Positions 35,079 through 43,067 of a stretch of DNA of 64,000 bases are shown here, piece by piece. A program made the position numbers and the translations under genes. Below the pieces are notes generated by a model. The model saw only the letters and a program-made list of their open reading frames with translations. It was not told the origin of the DNA and ran no database searches. Origin of the DNA: Herbidospora sakaeratensis (GTDB lineage Bacteria > Actinomycetota > Actinomycetes > Streptosporangiales > Streptosporangiaceae). The number at the start of each line of letters is the position of its first letter. Position 1 is the stretch's first letter. The DNA is taken from assembly GCF_001570525.1 (NCBI RefSeq), contig NZ_BBXC01000009.1, positions 596,168-660,167 of the forward strand. The letters are read 5' to 3'.

Positions 35079-35738
35079 TTACCCCGGAGTGTCAGCGTTT
35101 GTCGGCTCTGGGGAGGCGCAGGCCAGTTTGGCCGGGTCCTTCACGACGGTGATCTCGGCGAGGATCCGCCCCTGCGCGGGGATCGCGGGCGGCCTGCTGC
35201 CGCCGGGCACCCAGTAGACCCGGATGTCGTACTCGCGGTCGGCGTCGCGGGGATCGTCGACGCCGACGCGGACCGGCGCCCGCCAGCCGCCGTCGTCTCC
35301 GGTGGTCAGTTCGTGCACGACGCCGCCGACGACCAGCCACAACGTCCCGGTGCCGGGCGGGATGGCGGTGCCGGTGACGGTCACGCAGGTCGGGCTGAAG
35401 CCGCCGTCGAGGGGCCGGGTGATGTGCACCATCCCGTAGTTGACCGCGAGCGGCGCCCGGGTCACGGCGGCGACCGGGGGAGCGAACCCGGTCTGCCGCA
35501 CGACGGAGATGACGAGGCCCGTGACGGTCAGCGCCAATCCGGCGACGGCGAAGGGCAGGAGTTCGGATTTGCCGCGAAGGCCGAGAATCAAAAGGGCCAA
35601 TGCGACGAATCCGGCGAAAATGCTGACCGGCCCCAGGTATTTTCCGGATAAGTCCGGATCTATGAACGCCCAGGTCGCGGCGGCCGCGATCCCGCAGGCC
35701 GCGGCCGCGATCCGGCCGGTGATCGGCGCGTTTCCCAT
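35079..35738 (-). CDS. Membrane protein of unknown function
   Basis: 219 residues with three hydrophobic helices in the first ~85 residues ('GRIAAAACGIAAAATWAFI', 'LGPVSIFAGFVALALLILGL', 'LLPFAVAGLALTVTGLVISV'). A ~130-residue beta-rich extracytoplasmic domain follows, with two cysteines. No family recognised. It is a single gene after the terminator of the next operon to the right. Confidence 0.6.
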   Translation of the reverse strand: MGNAPITGRIAAAACGIAAAATWAFIDPDLSGKYLGPVSIFAGFVALALLILGLRGKSELLPFAVAGLALTVTGLVISVVRQTGFAPPVAAVTRAPLAVNYGMVHITRPLDGGFSPTCVTVTGTAIPPGTGTLWLVVGGVVHELTTGDDGGWRAPVRVGVDDPRDADREYDIRVYWVPGGSRPPAIPAQGRILAEITVVKDPAKLACASPEPTNADTPG

Positions 35739-35845
35739 GAACGGGAGTATCCATCGGCGCGGTGCCGGATTTGTGATTTCGACCTAGTTCGCTGGACGTG
35801 CCTGATGAAATGCCGGAATTATTGGTTTTTATGACCTCAATAAAT

Positions 35846-35874
35846 CACCGCCCCTTCGCTGGAAAGGGGCGGTG
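35846..35874 (-). terminator. Intrinsic terminator of the DUF998 operon
   Basis: A perfect 11-bp stem (35846-35856 with 35864-35874), followed on the minus strand by GATTTATT, 10 bp after the DUF998 stop. Confidence 0.75.
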
Positions 35875-35883
35875 AAAGGAGGG

Positions 35884-36519
35884 TCAGCCGTTGAGCGCGT
35901 GTTCCGGCCGGGCCGCCGGGGCGGCCGCCCGCTGCCCGGCCTTGCCCACGTTCGCCAGGGCGATCACGAGCAGGATCTCCAGGACGACCACGATCCGCTC
36001 CAGCAGGCCGAAGTACGCCTCCCCGCCGATCAGCGCCGACACCGGCGACGTCGGGTGGCTCAGCAGGTAGCAGACCAGGACGGCCCCGCTCACCCGGGCC
36101 AGCAGGCCGACCGCCCCGAGCGGCCCCCGCCGCGTCAGGATCCAGCCGGCCACCGGCAGCGCGGTGAAGACCACGGCCGTCGACCAGCGGTGGATCTCGC
36201 CGCCCAGGGTGGTCACGTCGGCCGACAGGTCGGTCGGGAAGATGGTGCCCAGGACCAGCCCGGCAGCCGCCACGATCAGCAGCACCCGGGTCGCGGCCGT
36301 CCGCGACGGGTTCGGCTCGGTCAGGCTCCAGGCGGTGGCCACGCAGCCGGCCGCCAGCGCCATCATGCCGAGGGCGAAGATCGTCTCGGTCATGGTGTCG
36401 GTCACGGCGTAGTCGCTCAGCAGGCCGGTCATCGGGTCGATCAGGTCGGCGAAGAAGAGGTGCAGGCCCAGCATCAGGAGCAGGGCCGTCGCCGGGCCCG
36501 CCGTGGCCATCAGGATCAT
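35884..36519 (-). CDS. DUF998 family membrane protein
   Basis: 211 residues with six hydrophobic helices. Asp/His-containing loops such as 'FPTDLSADVTTLGGEIHRWST' are typical of DUF998. The function is unknown. It lies 12 bp downstream of the glycosyltransferase gene in the same leftward operon. Confidence 0.7.
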   Translation of the reverse strand: MILMATAGPATALLLMLGLHLFFADLIDPMTGLLSDYAVTDTMTETIFALGMMALAAGCVATAWSLTEPNPSRTAATRVLLIVAAAGLVLGTIFPTDLSADVTTLGGEIHRWSTAVVFTALPVAGWILTRRGPLGAVGLLARVSGAVLVCYLLSHPTSPVSALIGGEAYFGLLERIVVVLEILLVIALANVGKAGQRAAAPAARPEHALNG

Positions 36520-36531
36520 TGGTCCCCCGGT

Positions 36532-37755
36532 TCAGTGAACAGCGGATATGGGTGCGCGGTGCACGAGTTCCCCGTAGATCGACTCGAAACGGGCCAGCGA
36601 CTGCTCGTGCGTGTGGGTCGCGGCCAGGGTGAGGCTCGCCTTCGACATCGCGGCGCGTTCCTCGGGCCGGGTGAGGATCGACTTCAGGTGGCGGGCCAGC
36701 TCGGAGACGTCGCCGGGCGTGTAGAGGTGGCCGTTGCCCTCGACCAGGTGCGGCAGCGCCATCGCGTCGGCGGCGACGACCGGCAGGCCGCTCGCCATCG
36801 CCTCCAGGGTGGCGATGCTCTGGAGTTCGGCCGTGCCGGGCATGCAGAACACGTCGGCGACGGCGTACGCCTGGGGCAGGTCGGCGTCCTCGACGAAACC
36901 GAGGAACCGCACGTTGTCGCCGGCGCCGACCCGGTGGGCCAGCTTCTCCAGCGCCTCGCGGCGGTTGCCCTGGCCGACGAAGACCGCCTGGCAGTCGAGG
37001 TCGTTGAGCAGCTTCGGCAGCGCCAGCACGATCTCTTCGAGGTGCTTCTCCTCGTCGAGGCGGCCGACGAACAGGATCGTCGGACGCTCCGGCACGCCGA
37101 ACCGGCGGCGCGCCCAGGCCTGCGGCTGCGGGTGGAACCGGGACAGGTCGATGCCGCACGACACCGGCTCGACCTTCGCGCGCAGGCCCTTGGCCGACAG
37201 CAGGTCGGCGGCCAGCGGGGTCGGGGTGGTGACGTGGTCGGCCCGCTCGAAGATCCGGTTCAGGTCCTTCCAGGCCAGCTCGCCGACGCGGCGGCGCAGC
37301 CGGGTGGGCACCCCGGTGAACTGGAAGAGGTTGTCCGGCATGAAGTGGTTGGTGGCCACCACCGGCAGCCCGGCCCGCTTGGCGGCGGCCACGGCCGACC
37401 GGCCGACCACGAAGTGGCCCTGGGTGTGCACGACGTCGGGCGCGATCCGCCGGACCAGCCGGTCCATCGTGCGGCCGAGCCCGGCCGGGACGGTGAACCG
37501 CATCGTCGGGTGGACCAGCAGGCGGGCCGACCGGAGCCGGTGCACGAGCACGCCCTCGATCACGTCGGTGACCGGGGGGCCGTCGTCGGAGCTGCACACG
37601 ACGTGGACCTCCGTGCCCCGGGCCGCCAGGCCGGAGGCCAGGCGGTGGGTGAAGTAGGCGGCGCCGTTGACGTCCGGCGGGTAGGTGTCGGTCGCGATCA
37701 GCACCCGGCGGGGGCGCGAGTGCGCGACGGACGCCTCGGCGAGGGTGAGGCTCAT
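36532..37755 (-). CDS. GT4-family glycosyltransferase
   Basis: 407 residues from the ATG at 37755 (GGAG upstream). Two Rossmann domains: N-terminal 'TDTYPPDVNGAAYFTHRLASGLAARG', and C-terminal 'ILFVGRLDEEKHLEEIV' followed by the E-x7-E motif in 'TAELQSIATLEAMASGLPVV'. These are the marks of retaining GT4 enzymes, often mannosyl- or glucosyltransferases acting on lipids. It is in an operon with DUF998 and a DMT transporter, which hints at a lipid or envelope glycoconjugate. Confidence 0.85.
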   Translation of the reverse strand: MSLTLAEASVAHSRPRRVLIATDTYPPDVNGAAYFTHRLASGLAARGTEVHVVCSSDDGPPVTDVIEGVLVHRLRSARLLVHPTMRFTVPAGLGRTMDRLVRRIAPDVVHTQGHFVVGRSAVAAAKRAGLPVVATNHFMPDNLFQFTGVPTRLRRRVGELAWKDLNRIFERADHVTTPTPLAADLLSAKGLRAKVEPVSCGIDLSRFHPQPQAWARRRFGVPERPTILFVGRLDEEKHLEEIVLALPKLLNDLDCQAVFVGQGNRREALEKLAHRVGAGDNVRFLGFVEDADLPQAYAVADVFCMPGTAELQSIATLEAMASGLPVVAADAMALPHLVEGNGHLYTPGDVSELARHLKSILTRPEERAAMSKASLTLAATHTHEQSLARFESIYGELVHRAPISAVH

Positions 37756-37766
37756 GGGGGCTCCGT

Positions 37767-38585
37767 TCACCTTTTCGACAGGGGGGTGGTTCTGGCGAGC
37801 GCGACCGTGCCGGCCGCCGCGAGGGCCGCGGCCGCCGTCGCCGCGAGGCCGTTGGCGGGCAGGGGTTCACCGAGCAGCAGCGCGCCGAAGGACACCGCGG
37901 TGACCGGGTCGGCGACCTGCAACGCCGCGAAGGCCACTCCGAAGTGCCCGATCGCGTACGCTTTCTGGAGCAGCATCAGCGCCACGACCAGGGGGACGGG
38001 GAGGGCCAGGAGGAACCACAGCTGGCCGGGCCAGCCGTCGGCGATGACCCGCATCAGGGTGGACGCGGCGCCGTACATGATCCCGGCCGAGACGGCCAGC
38101 AGGGCGGTGCGCCCCGGCGGGCCGATGCGGGTGGCGGCGGCCAGGCAGATCAGGGCGGCGCCGCCCGCCAGGCCCAGCATCAGGGTGACCTCGGCGGCGG
38201 TCATGCTCGGCGGCCGGGTCGGCACCGGCACCATCAGGACCAGCGCGATCAGGCCGATCGCGACCATCGCCCCCGCCGCCAGCTCGCTCTTGGACGTGGG
38301 GCGTCCGTGCAGGGCGGCGGCGATGGGGAGCGCGAACAGCAGGCTGGCGACGCCCATGGGCTGCACGATCGTCAGCGGGCCGATGCTCAGGGCGTAGACG
38401 TGCAGGAGACCGCCCGCGGCGATCACCGCGCCGCCGAGCAGCCAGCGCGGCCGGCGCAGCAGCACCCGCAGGCGGGGCTCGTTGCCGGTGGCCGCGACGT
38501 GCTGCTGGAGGGCGGCGCCGAGGGCGAAGAAGAGCGAACCGACTAGGGCTACGGCCGCCGACGGCGCTGCCGCGAGCATGGTCAT
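37767..38585 (-). CDS. DMT-superfamily (EamA/NIPA-like) transporter
   Basis: 272 residues from the ATG at 38585, preceded by AAAGGAGACC; the longer frame from 38714 has a non-hydrophobic leader. About nine to ten helices follow, with an internal repeat typical of DMT proteins. It is the first gene of the operon with the GT4 and DUF998 genes. The substrate is unknown. Confidence 0.72.
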   Translation of the reverse strand: MTMLAAAPSAAVALVGSLFFALGAALQQHVAATGNEPRLRVLLRRPRWLLGGAVIAAGGLLHVYALSIGPLTIVQPMGVASLLFALPIAAALHGRPTSKSELAAGAMVAIGLIALVLMVPVPTRPPSMTAAEVTLMLGLAGGAALICLAAATRIGPPGRTALLAVSAGIMYGAASTLMRVIADGWPGQLWFLLALPVPLVVALMLLQKAYAIGHFGVAFAALQVADPVTAVSFGALLLGEPLPANGLAATAAAALAAAGTVALARTTPLSKR

Positions 38586-38737
38586 GGTGCGGTCTCCTTT
38601 CCCCTGGATGAACCCATGGCACGGTGGCCGGAACGCCGCGAATTGGCGTCCGGTTCGGGAACTCGTGGGAGATTTCCGCTGTCGTGCCTGACTGCTAACC
38701 GCAGCCTGGTTCAAACGGGTGGGAGATCCATCCGGGA

Positions 38738-38774
38738 TCGCCCCTGAGATGCCGACCGGTCATCCCTGGGGCGA
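38738..38774 (-). terminator. Weak stem-loop after the SDR gene
   Basis: TCGCCCC (38738-38744) with GGGGCGA (38768-38774); a long 23-base loop makes it weak. It lies 20 bp after the SDR stop. Confidence 0.35.
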
Positions 38775-38793
38775 CCCCGGGCGAAAGCCGCGT

Positions 38794-39525
38794 TCAGCTC
38801 ATGGTCTTGCCGCCGTTGACGGCGATGCGCTGCCCGGTGACGAACCGGGAGGCGTCGGAGGCGAAGAAGGCCACCACGTCGGCGACGTCGGCGGGGGCGC
38901 CCATGTGGGGGAGCGCGAGGCTGTTCCGGTACGTCTCGTAGTTCTCGGCCGCCACGGAGGCGTGGCGTTCGACCGGGATCCAGCCGGGTTCGACGGTGTT
39001 GACGGTGATGCCGTGGGGCCCGAGGGCGCGGGCCCACGACCGGGTCAGGCCGTGCATGGCCATCTTGGCGGCGACGTACTGGCTGAACTCGGGGTTGCCG
39101 AGGTCGGCGACCTCGCTGCCGATGTTGACGATCCGGCCGGTCCCGGCGGCCTTCATGGCGGGCAGCACCGCCTGCAGGATCAGCAGCGGCGCCTTGACGA
39201 AGAACGTGAGCTGGTCGAGGTGGTCGTCCCAGGTCAGGTCCTCGACGGGGATCTCCGGCTGCGGGCCGGTGGCGTTGTTGACCACGACCGCGATCGGGCC
39301 GGCGGCGGCCAGCGCCGCGGCGACCTGCTCCTCCGAGGTCACGTCGAAGCGGGAGATCTCGATCGAGTGGCCCCGGGCGCGCACCCGGTCGGCGACGGCG
39401 GTGGCCCCGGCCGTGTCGTGGGCGTAGTTGAGCACGACGTGCCACCCGTCGGCGGCGAGCCGTTCGGCGATGACGGCGCCGAGCCCGCGGCTGGCGCCGG
39501 TGACGAGAGCGGTTCCGAGAGACAA
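38794..39525 (-). CDS. Short-chain dehydrogenase/reductase (FabG-like)
   Basis: 243 residues from the TTG at 39525, which has AAGGA upstream; a GTG at 39543 is the alternative. Cofactor motif 'TGASRGLG', NAG-like 'NNATG', and the catalytic Ser in 'IVNIGSEVADLG' followed by Y-x3-K in 'SQYVAAKMAMHG'. It ends with the SDR tail 'FVTGQRIAVNGGKTM'. Substrate unknown. It follows the MFS gene closely in a leftward pair. Confidence 0.85.
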   Translation of the reverse strand: MSLGTALVTGASRGLGAVIAERLAADGWHVVLNYAHDTAGATAVADRVRARGHSIEISRFDVTSEEQVAAALAAAGPIAVVVNNATGPQPEIPVEDLTWDDHLDQLTFFVKAPLLILQAVLPAMKAAGTGRIVNIGSEVADLGNPEFSQYVAAKMAMHGLTRSWARALGPHGITVNTVEPGWIPVERHASVAAENYETYRNSLALPHMGAPADVADVVAFFASDASRFVTGQRIAVNGGKTMS

Positions 39526-39539
39526 GTGAGTTCCTTCTT

Positions 39540-40688
39540 TCACGCCGGGACGGGGACAGGTGCCGATACTCGTGGACGCAGCACCGGCGCCGCCAGGGCG
39601 ATGGCCGCGACGGCCGCGGTGACCAGCAGGAACGAGGCACGGGGGGAGAACGCGTCGGCGACCACGCCGAAGAGGGTGGGCCCGCCGAGCCCGGCGAACA
39701 GGGTCATCATGGCGATGCCCGAGACGCCCTCCCCGGGGGTGGGCGCGGCGTCGGCGGCGGCGCTGAACGACTGCGGCACGACGGTGGCCAGCCCGAGCCC
39801 GATCAGCGCGAACCCGAGGGCGGCCACCCAGGTCGCCGGCGCGAACACGGCCAGCAGGCCGCCGGCCAGCCCGGTCAGCGCCCCGGCCCGGACCGTCTTC
39901 ACGATGCCGAGCCGGACGATCACCGCCACCGAGCCCAGCCGCGAGAACGCCGAGGTGCACGCGAAGGCGACGTAGGCCAGCGCCGCCGCCACGGCGTCGG
40001 CCCCGGTCACGTCGCGGACGTAGACGCCCGACCAGTTCACCACGGAGCTCTCGGCGAAGGAGGAGCAGAAGGCCACCAGCCCGATCACGACCACCGACCG
40101 GGACGGCAGGGCGAGCCGCCGTTCGGGGGCGGGGGCGCCGGGGCGTACCGGAAGGGATCGGGCGGCCCACCAGGCGCCGCCCGCCGCCAGCACCGCGACG
40201 GCGCCCAGGTGCGGCGGCGCGGCGACGGAGAAGGAGGCGGCGAGCGCGCCGAGACCGGCGCCGAGCAGCATGCCGACCGACCACATGCCGTGCAGGCGGG
40301 TCATGATCGGCTGCCCGGCGGCCTTCTCGACGCCGGACGCCTCGGCGTTGACGGCGACGTTGGAGGTCCCGGCGGCGGCGCCGTAGAGGACCAGGGCCAG
40401 GCAGAGAACGGGGACACTGGGGGACAGCGCGGGCAGCCCGAGGGTCAGGCAGTAGATCGGGACGAGGATCGCGGTGGCGTCCCGCGCCCCGAATCGGGCT
40501 AACAGCGGCCCGGCGGCGAGCAGGCCGGCGACCGAGCCGCCCGCCGTGGCCAGCAGGACGAGACCGAGGGTGGTGGCCGACAGACCCAGGTGCTCCTGGA
40601 TCCAGGGGATGCGCGTGGACCAGCTTCCCGCCACCAGTCCGTGGCACAGGAAGACCAGTGAGATCGCGCGACGCATTTCGTACTCCAT
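39540..40688 (-). CDS. MFS transporter (YbjJ/fucose-permease-like)
   Basis: 382 residues with about 12 helices. The N-terminus 'GLVAGSWSTRIPWIQEHLGLS' is characteristic of the YbjJ-like MFS group. It is divergent from a ROK regulator with a 40-bp gap, so sugar or amino-sugar transport under ROK control is a reasonable guess. An SDR gene is coupled downstream. Confidence 0.8.
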   Translation of the reverse strand: MEYEMRRAISLVFLCHGLVAGSWSTRIPWIQEHLGLSATTLGLVLLATAGGSVAGLLAAGPLLARFGARDATAILVPIYCLTLGLPALSPSVPVLCLALVLYGAAAGTSNVAVNAEASGVEKAAGQPIMTRLHGMWSVGMLLGAGLGALAASFSVAAPPHLGAVAVLAAGGAWWAARSLPVRPGAPAPERRLALPSRSVVVIGLVAFCSSFAESSVVNWSGVYVRDVTGADAVAAALAYVAFACTSAFSRLGSVAVIVRLGIVKTVRAGALTGLAGGLLAVFAPATWVAALGFALIGLGLATVVPQSFSAAADAAPTPGEGVSGIAMMTLFAGLGGPTLFGVVADAFSPRASFLLVTAAVAAIALAAPVLRPRVSAPVPVPA

Positions 40689-40728
40689 GGTTCGAGGGGT
40701 ACGCTCAAATTAACAGTTAGGCTTCCTG

Positions 40729-41664
40729 ATGATTAAGGCGACCCCCCGCACGGCACGGGCGATCAACGACCGGATGGCGCTCGACCTGCTGGTCGAGATG
40801 GGCCCGCTGACCGCCCCGCAGCTGCGCGAACTGACCGGCCTGTCCCGCCCGTCGGTCTCCGACCTGGTCGAACGGCTCCACGACGCCCGGTTGATCGAGC
40901 CGGCCGGCGAGACCGGCGCCGACCGGCGCGGCCCCAACGCCCGCCTCTGGCGGGTCGCGGCCGCGCGCGCCCACGTGGTGGGGGTCGACGTGCGGCCCGG
41001 CCACGTGAGCGCGGTGTGCGCCGACCTGGCGGGCGAGACGGTCGGCGAGGCGCGGTTGCCGGGCCGTCCCGGCATCGTGGCGGCCGTACGGGCGGTGGCG
41101 CGCGGCCCGCTGCACACCGTCGTCGTCGGGGCCCCCGGCCACGGCTCCCGCGACGGCCACGCGGAGGAGCGTGAACTGGGCGCCCGCGTGGTGATCGAGA
41201 ACGAGGTCAACCTGGCGGCCATCGCCGAACACCGCGCCGGGGCGGCGGTGGGCCGCGCCGACTTCGCCCTCTTGTGGCTCGACTCGGGCACGGGCGGCGC
41301 GCTGGTCCTCGACCACAAGCTGCGCCGGGGCGTGTCAGGGGCGGCGGGCGAGGTCGGCTTCCTGCCGCTGCGCGGCGGCGACCTGCACGACCTCGTCTCC
41401 GAGGCCCCTCTCGACGTGCTGGCCGACCGGGTCGCGCTGGGCGTGGCGGCGATCGTCGAGGTCGTCGACCCGGGCCTGGTCGTCCTGGGCGGCGACGCGG
41501 GTCACCGGGGCGGCGCGGAGCTCGCGGCCCGGGTCCAGCGCGCCGTCGAGGCCATCTGCCCGGTGCCCGTGCAGGTCACGGCGAGCACGGTGGCCGACAA
41601 CCCGGTGCTGCTCGGGGCCGCCCTGCTGGCCCTCGACGCCGCCAGGGACGAGACGTTCGGCTAG
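40729..41664 (+). CDS. ROK-family transcriptional regulator
   Basis: 311 residues. N-terminal winged helix (~1-75: 'LLVEMGPLTAPQLRELTGLSRPSVSDLVERLHDARLIE') followed by a shortened ROK domain ('VVGVDVRPGHVSAV', 'ENEVNLAAIAEH', 'LWLDSGTGGALV'). The CxCGxxGC zinc motif of ROK proteins is missing; that part reads 'GEVGFLPLRGGDLHDL'. It probably controls the divergent MFS gene. Its TAG stop shares the palindrome CTAG with the stop of the convergent tspO. Confidence 0.82.
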   Translation: MIKATPRTARAINDRMALDLLVEMGPLTAPQLRELTGLSRPSVSDLVERLHDARLIEPAGETGADRRGPNARLWRVAAARAHVVGVDVRPGHVSAVCADLAGETVGEARLPGRPGIVAAVRAVARGPLHTVVVGAPGHGSRDGHAEERELGARVVIENEVNLAAIAEHRAGAAVGRADFALLWLDSGTGGALVLDHKLRRGVSGAAGEVGFLPLRGGDLHDLVSEAPLDVLADRVALGVAAIVEVVDPGLVVLGGDAGHRGGAELAARVQRAVEAICPVPVQVTASTVADNPVLLGAALLALDAARDETFG

Positions 41665-42131
41665 TTCGCCAGCCAGATCGACAGGTTGAGCGCGGCGGCG
41701 AAGGTCACCCAGAGCAGATAGGGCGCCAGCAGCCACCCGGCGGCACGGCTGCGGCGCAGGAACATCACGATGTTCACCACGATCGCCGCCCACAGCAGCG
41801 TGATGTCGACGAACGCGGTCCCGTAGAGCCCGGCGCCGAAGAACAGCGGCGTCCAGAGGGCGTTGAGGACGAGCTGGACGACGTAGGGGACGAAGGAGCG
41901 GTCGAGCCCGTGCGACTTCCAGACCAGCCAGCCGGAGATGGCGATCAGGGCGTAGAGCACGGTCCAGACCGGGCCGAACAACCACTGCGGAGGCGCCCAC
42001 GAGGGCAGGTCGAGCCGGACGTAGACGGCGCCGGCGTTCGAGGCGGCGAGCCCGCCGGTCACCGCGACCAGCGCCACGACCAGCGCGAACACGAGGAGGC
42101 CGGGCCAGCGATACCGGGTCAGAGTGCTCAT
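41661..42131 (-). CDS. tspO: TspO/MBR family membrane protein
   Basis: 156 residues, five helices, family length. Signature residues are present: 'LPSWAPPQWLFGPVWTVLYALIAISGWLVW', 'VQLVLNALWTPLFF' and 'LLWVTFAAALNLSIW'. TspO binds porphyrins and cholesterol-like ligands and is linked to stress and tetrapyrrole handling. It is 29 bp downstream of the VC0807-like gene. Confidence 0.9.
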   Translation of the reverse strand: MSTLTRYRWPGLLVFALVVALVAVTGGLAASNAGAVYVRLDLPSWAPPQWLFGPVWTVLYALIAISGWLVWKSHGLDRSFVPYVVQLVLNALWTPLFFGAGLYGTAFVDITLLWAAIVVNIVMFLRRSRAAGWLLAPYLLWVTFAAALNLSIWLAN

Positions 42132-42160
42132 GACCCCACCCCTGCCCGCAGGGGCTCAGG

Positions 42161-42793
42161 TCAAGCGGCGGGCTCGGCGTGCAGCCGGTTCAGCACCCGC
42201 TTGAACGCCCACACCGACCCCGCGAACGCCACCCCGGTGATCACAGCCACCGCCGACGTGCGGACCAGCAGGTAGGTAGACACGTTGTTGTGCAGCAGCA
42301 GCCAGATGCTCACCGCCGAGTTGCACATCAGCACGAACGCCCACAGCAGGGTGATCCGCGCGAAGAACTGCCGCATCCGCTCGTGCTTGAGCACGAACTG
42401 CGGCAGGTGGATGTAGTCGAGCGTGAGCCGCTGGACCAGCGGCTTGTTCAGCCGCACGGAGGCCAGGAAGGCCAGCGCGATGCAGATCGTGCCGAGCTCG
42501 GGCTGGATGAAGTAGACCACCGCGTCGCCCGACCACCACCCCAGCAGCGCCCGCACCGTGATCGCGATGGCCGCCAGGACCATCGTCCCTGGCACCGGCC
42601 GCCGCCGGACGAGCCGGTAGACCACCCCGAGGTAGACCCAGGAGACGGCGGCGATCAGCCCGCCGTCAAGCCCGAGCAGCGCGAAGGCCGTGTAGAACAC
42701 GGCGAGAGGCGCGACCACCCCTTCGAGCAGCCGGGGGATCGCCGTCTTGATCAGGGCGGTCAGCCTCGGCAGGGTGAATTGAGGGTGGTTCAT
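42161..42793 (-). CDS. VC0807-like membrane protein
   Basis: 210 residues with about five to six hydrophobic helices. 'LKTAIPRLLEGVVAPLAVFY'-type start and the 'SVRLNKPLVQRL' loop are typical of the VC0807 family. No function is known. A perfect 7-bp hairpin (42807-42813 with 42818-42824) lies just upstream in its leader. Confidence 0.65.
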   Translation of the reverse strand: MNHPQFTLPRLTALIKTAIPRLLEGVVAPLAVFYTAFALLGLDGGLIAAVSWVYLGVVYRLVRRRPVPGTMVLAAIAITVRALLGWWSGDAVVYFIQPELGTICIALAFLASVRLNKPLVQRLTLDYIHLPQFVLKHERMRQFFARITLLWAFVLMCNSAVSIWLLLHNNVSTYLLVRTSAVAVITGVAFAGSVWAFKRVLNRLHAEPAA

Positions 42794-43067
42794 ACTGCTC
42801 CTTCAGGCGTCGGAGCACCGACGCTAGAGCTTCCGCGCCTACCCGTGGGGCGGTGTGTGAAAACCCATTGGGGAGGCCGTGGCCGATTCGTTACAGTACC
42901 CGACCCCTAGGGGTGGTCGGGCTTACCCCCTAAGGGACATCTGCGGAGTTAGAGGGATCTAACCCTCAGGACAACAGGGCGTTCTCGGCCCTTTCTCCGG
43001 GCTCGTCCCTGATGCCAGGAGGAGTTTGCTCCGCTGAGGTTGACGTAGCCACCCCAGGAGGGACTAC
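42794..43067. promoter_or_regulatory. Regulatory gap upstream of the dynamin/Hsp70 operon
   Basis: No gene. It holds nested palindromes: CCCGACC (42899-42905) and GGTCGGG (42915-42921) enclosing ACCCCTAGGGGT (42903-42914), and TTAGA-GGGA-TCTAA (42949-42962). AGGAGGGA precedes the GTG at 43068. These are likely operators for the operon. Confidence 0.5.

Noticed and set aside
40681..40730. GGTTCGA-like tRNA T-loop
   Set aside because: No acceptor, D or anticodon stems nearby; it is the divergent MFS/ROK promoter.
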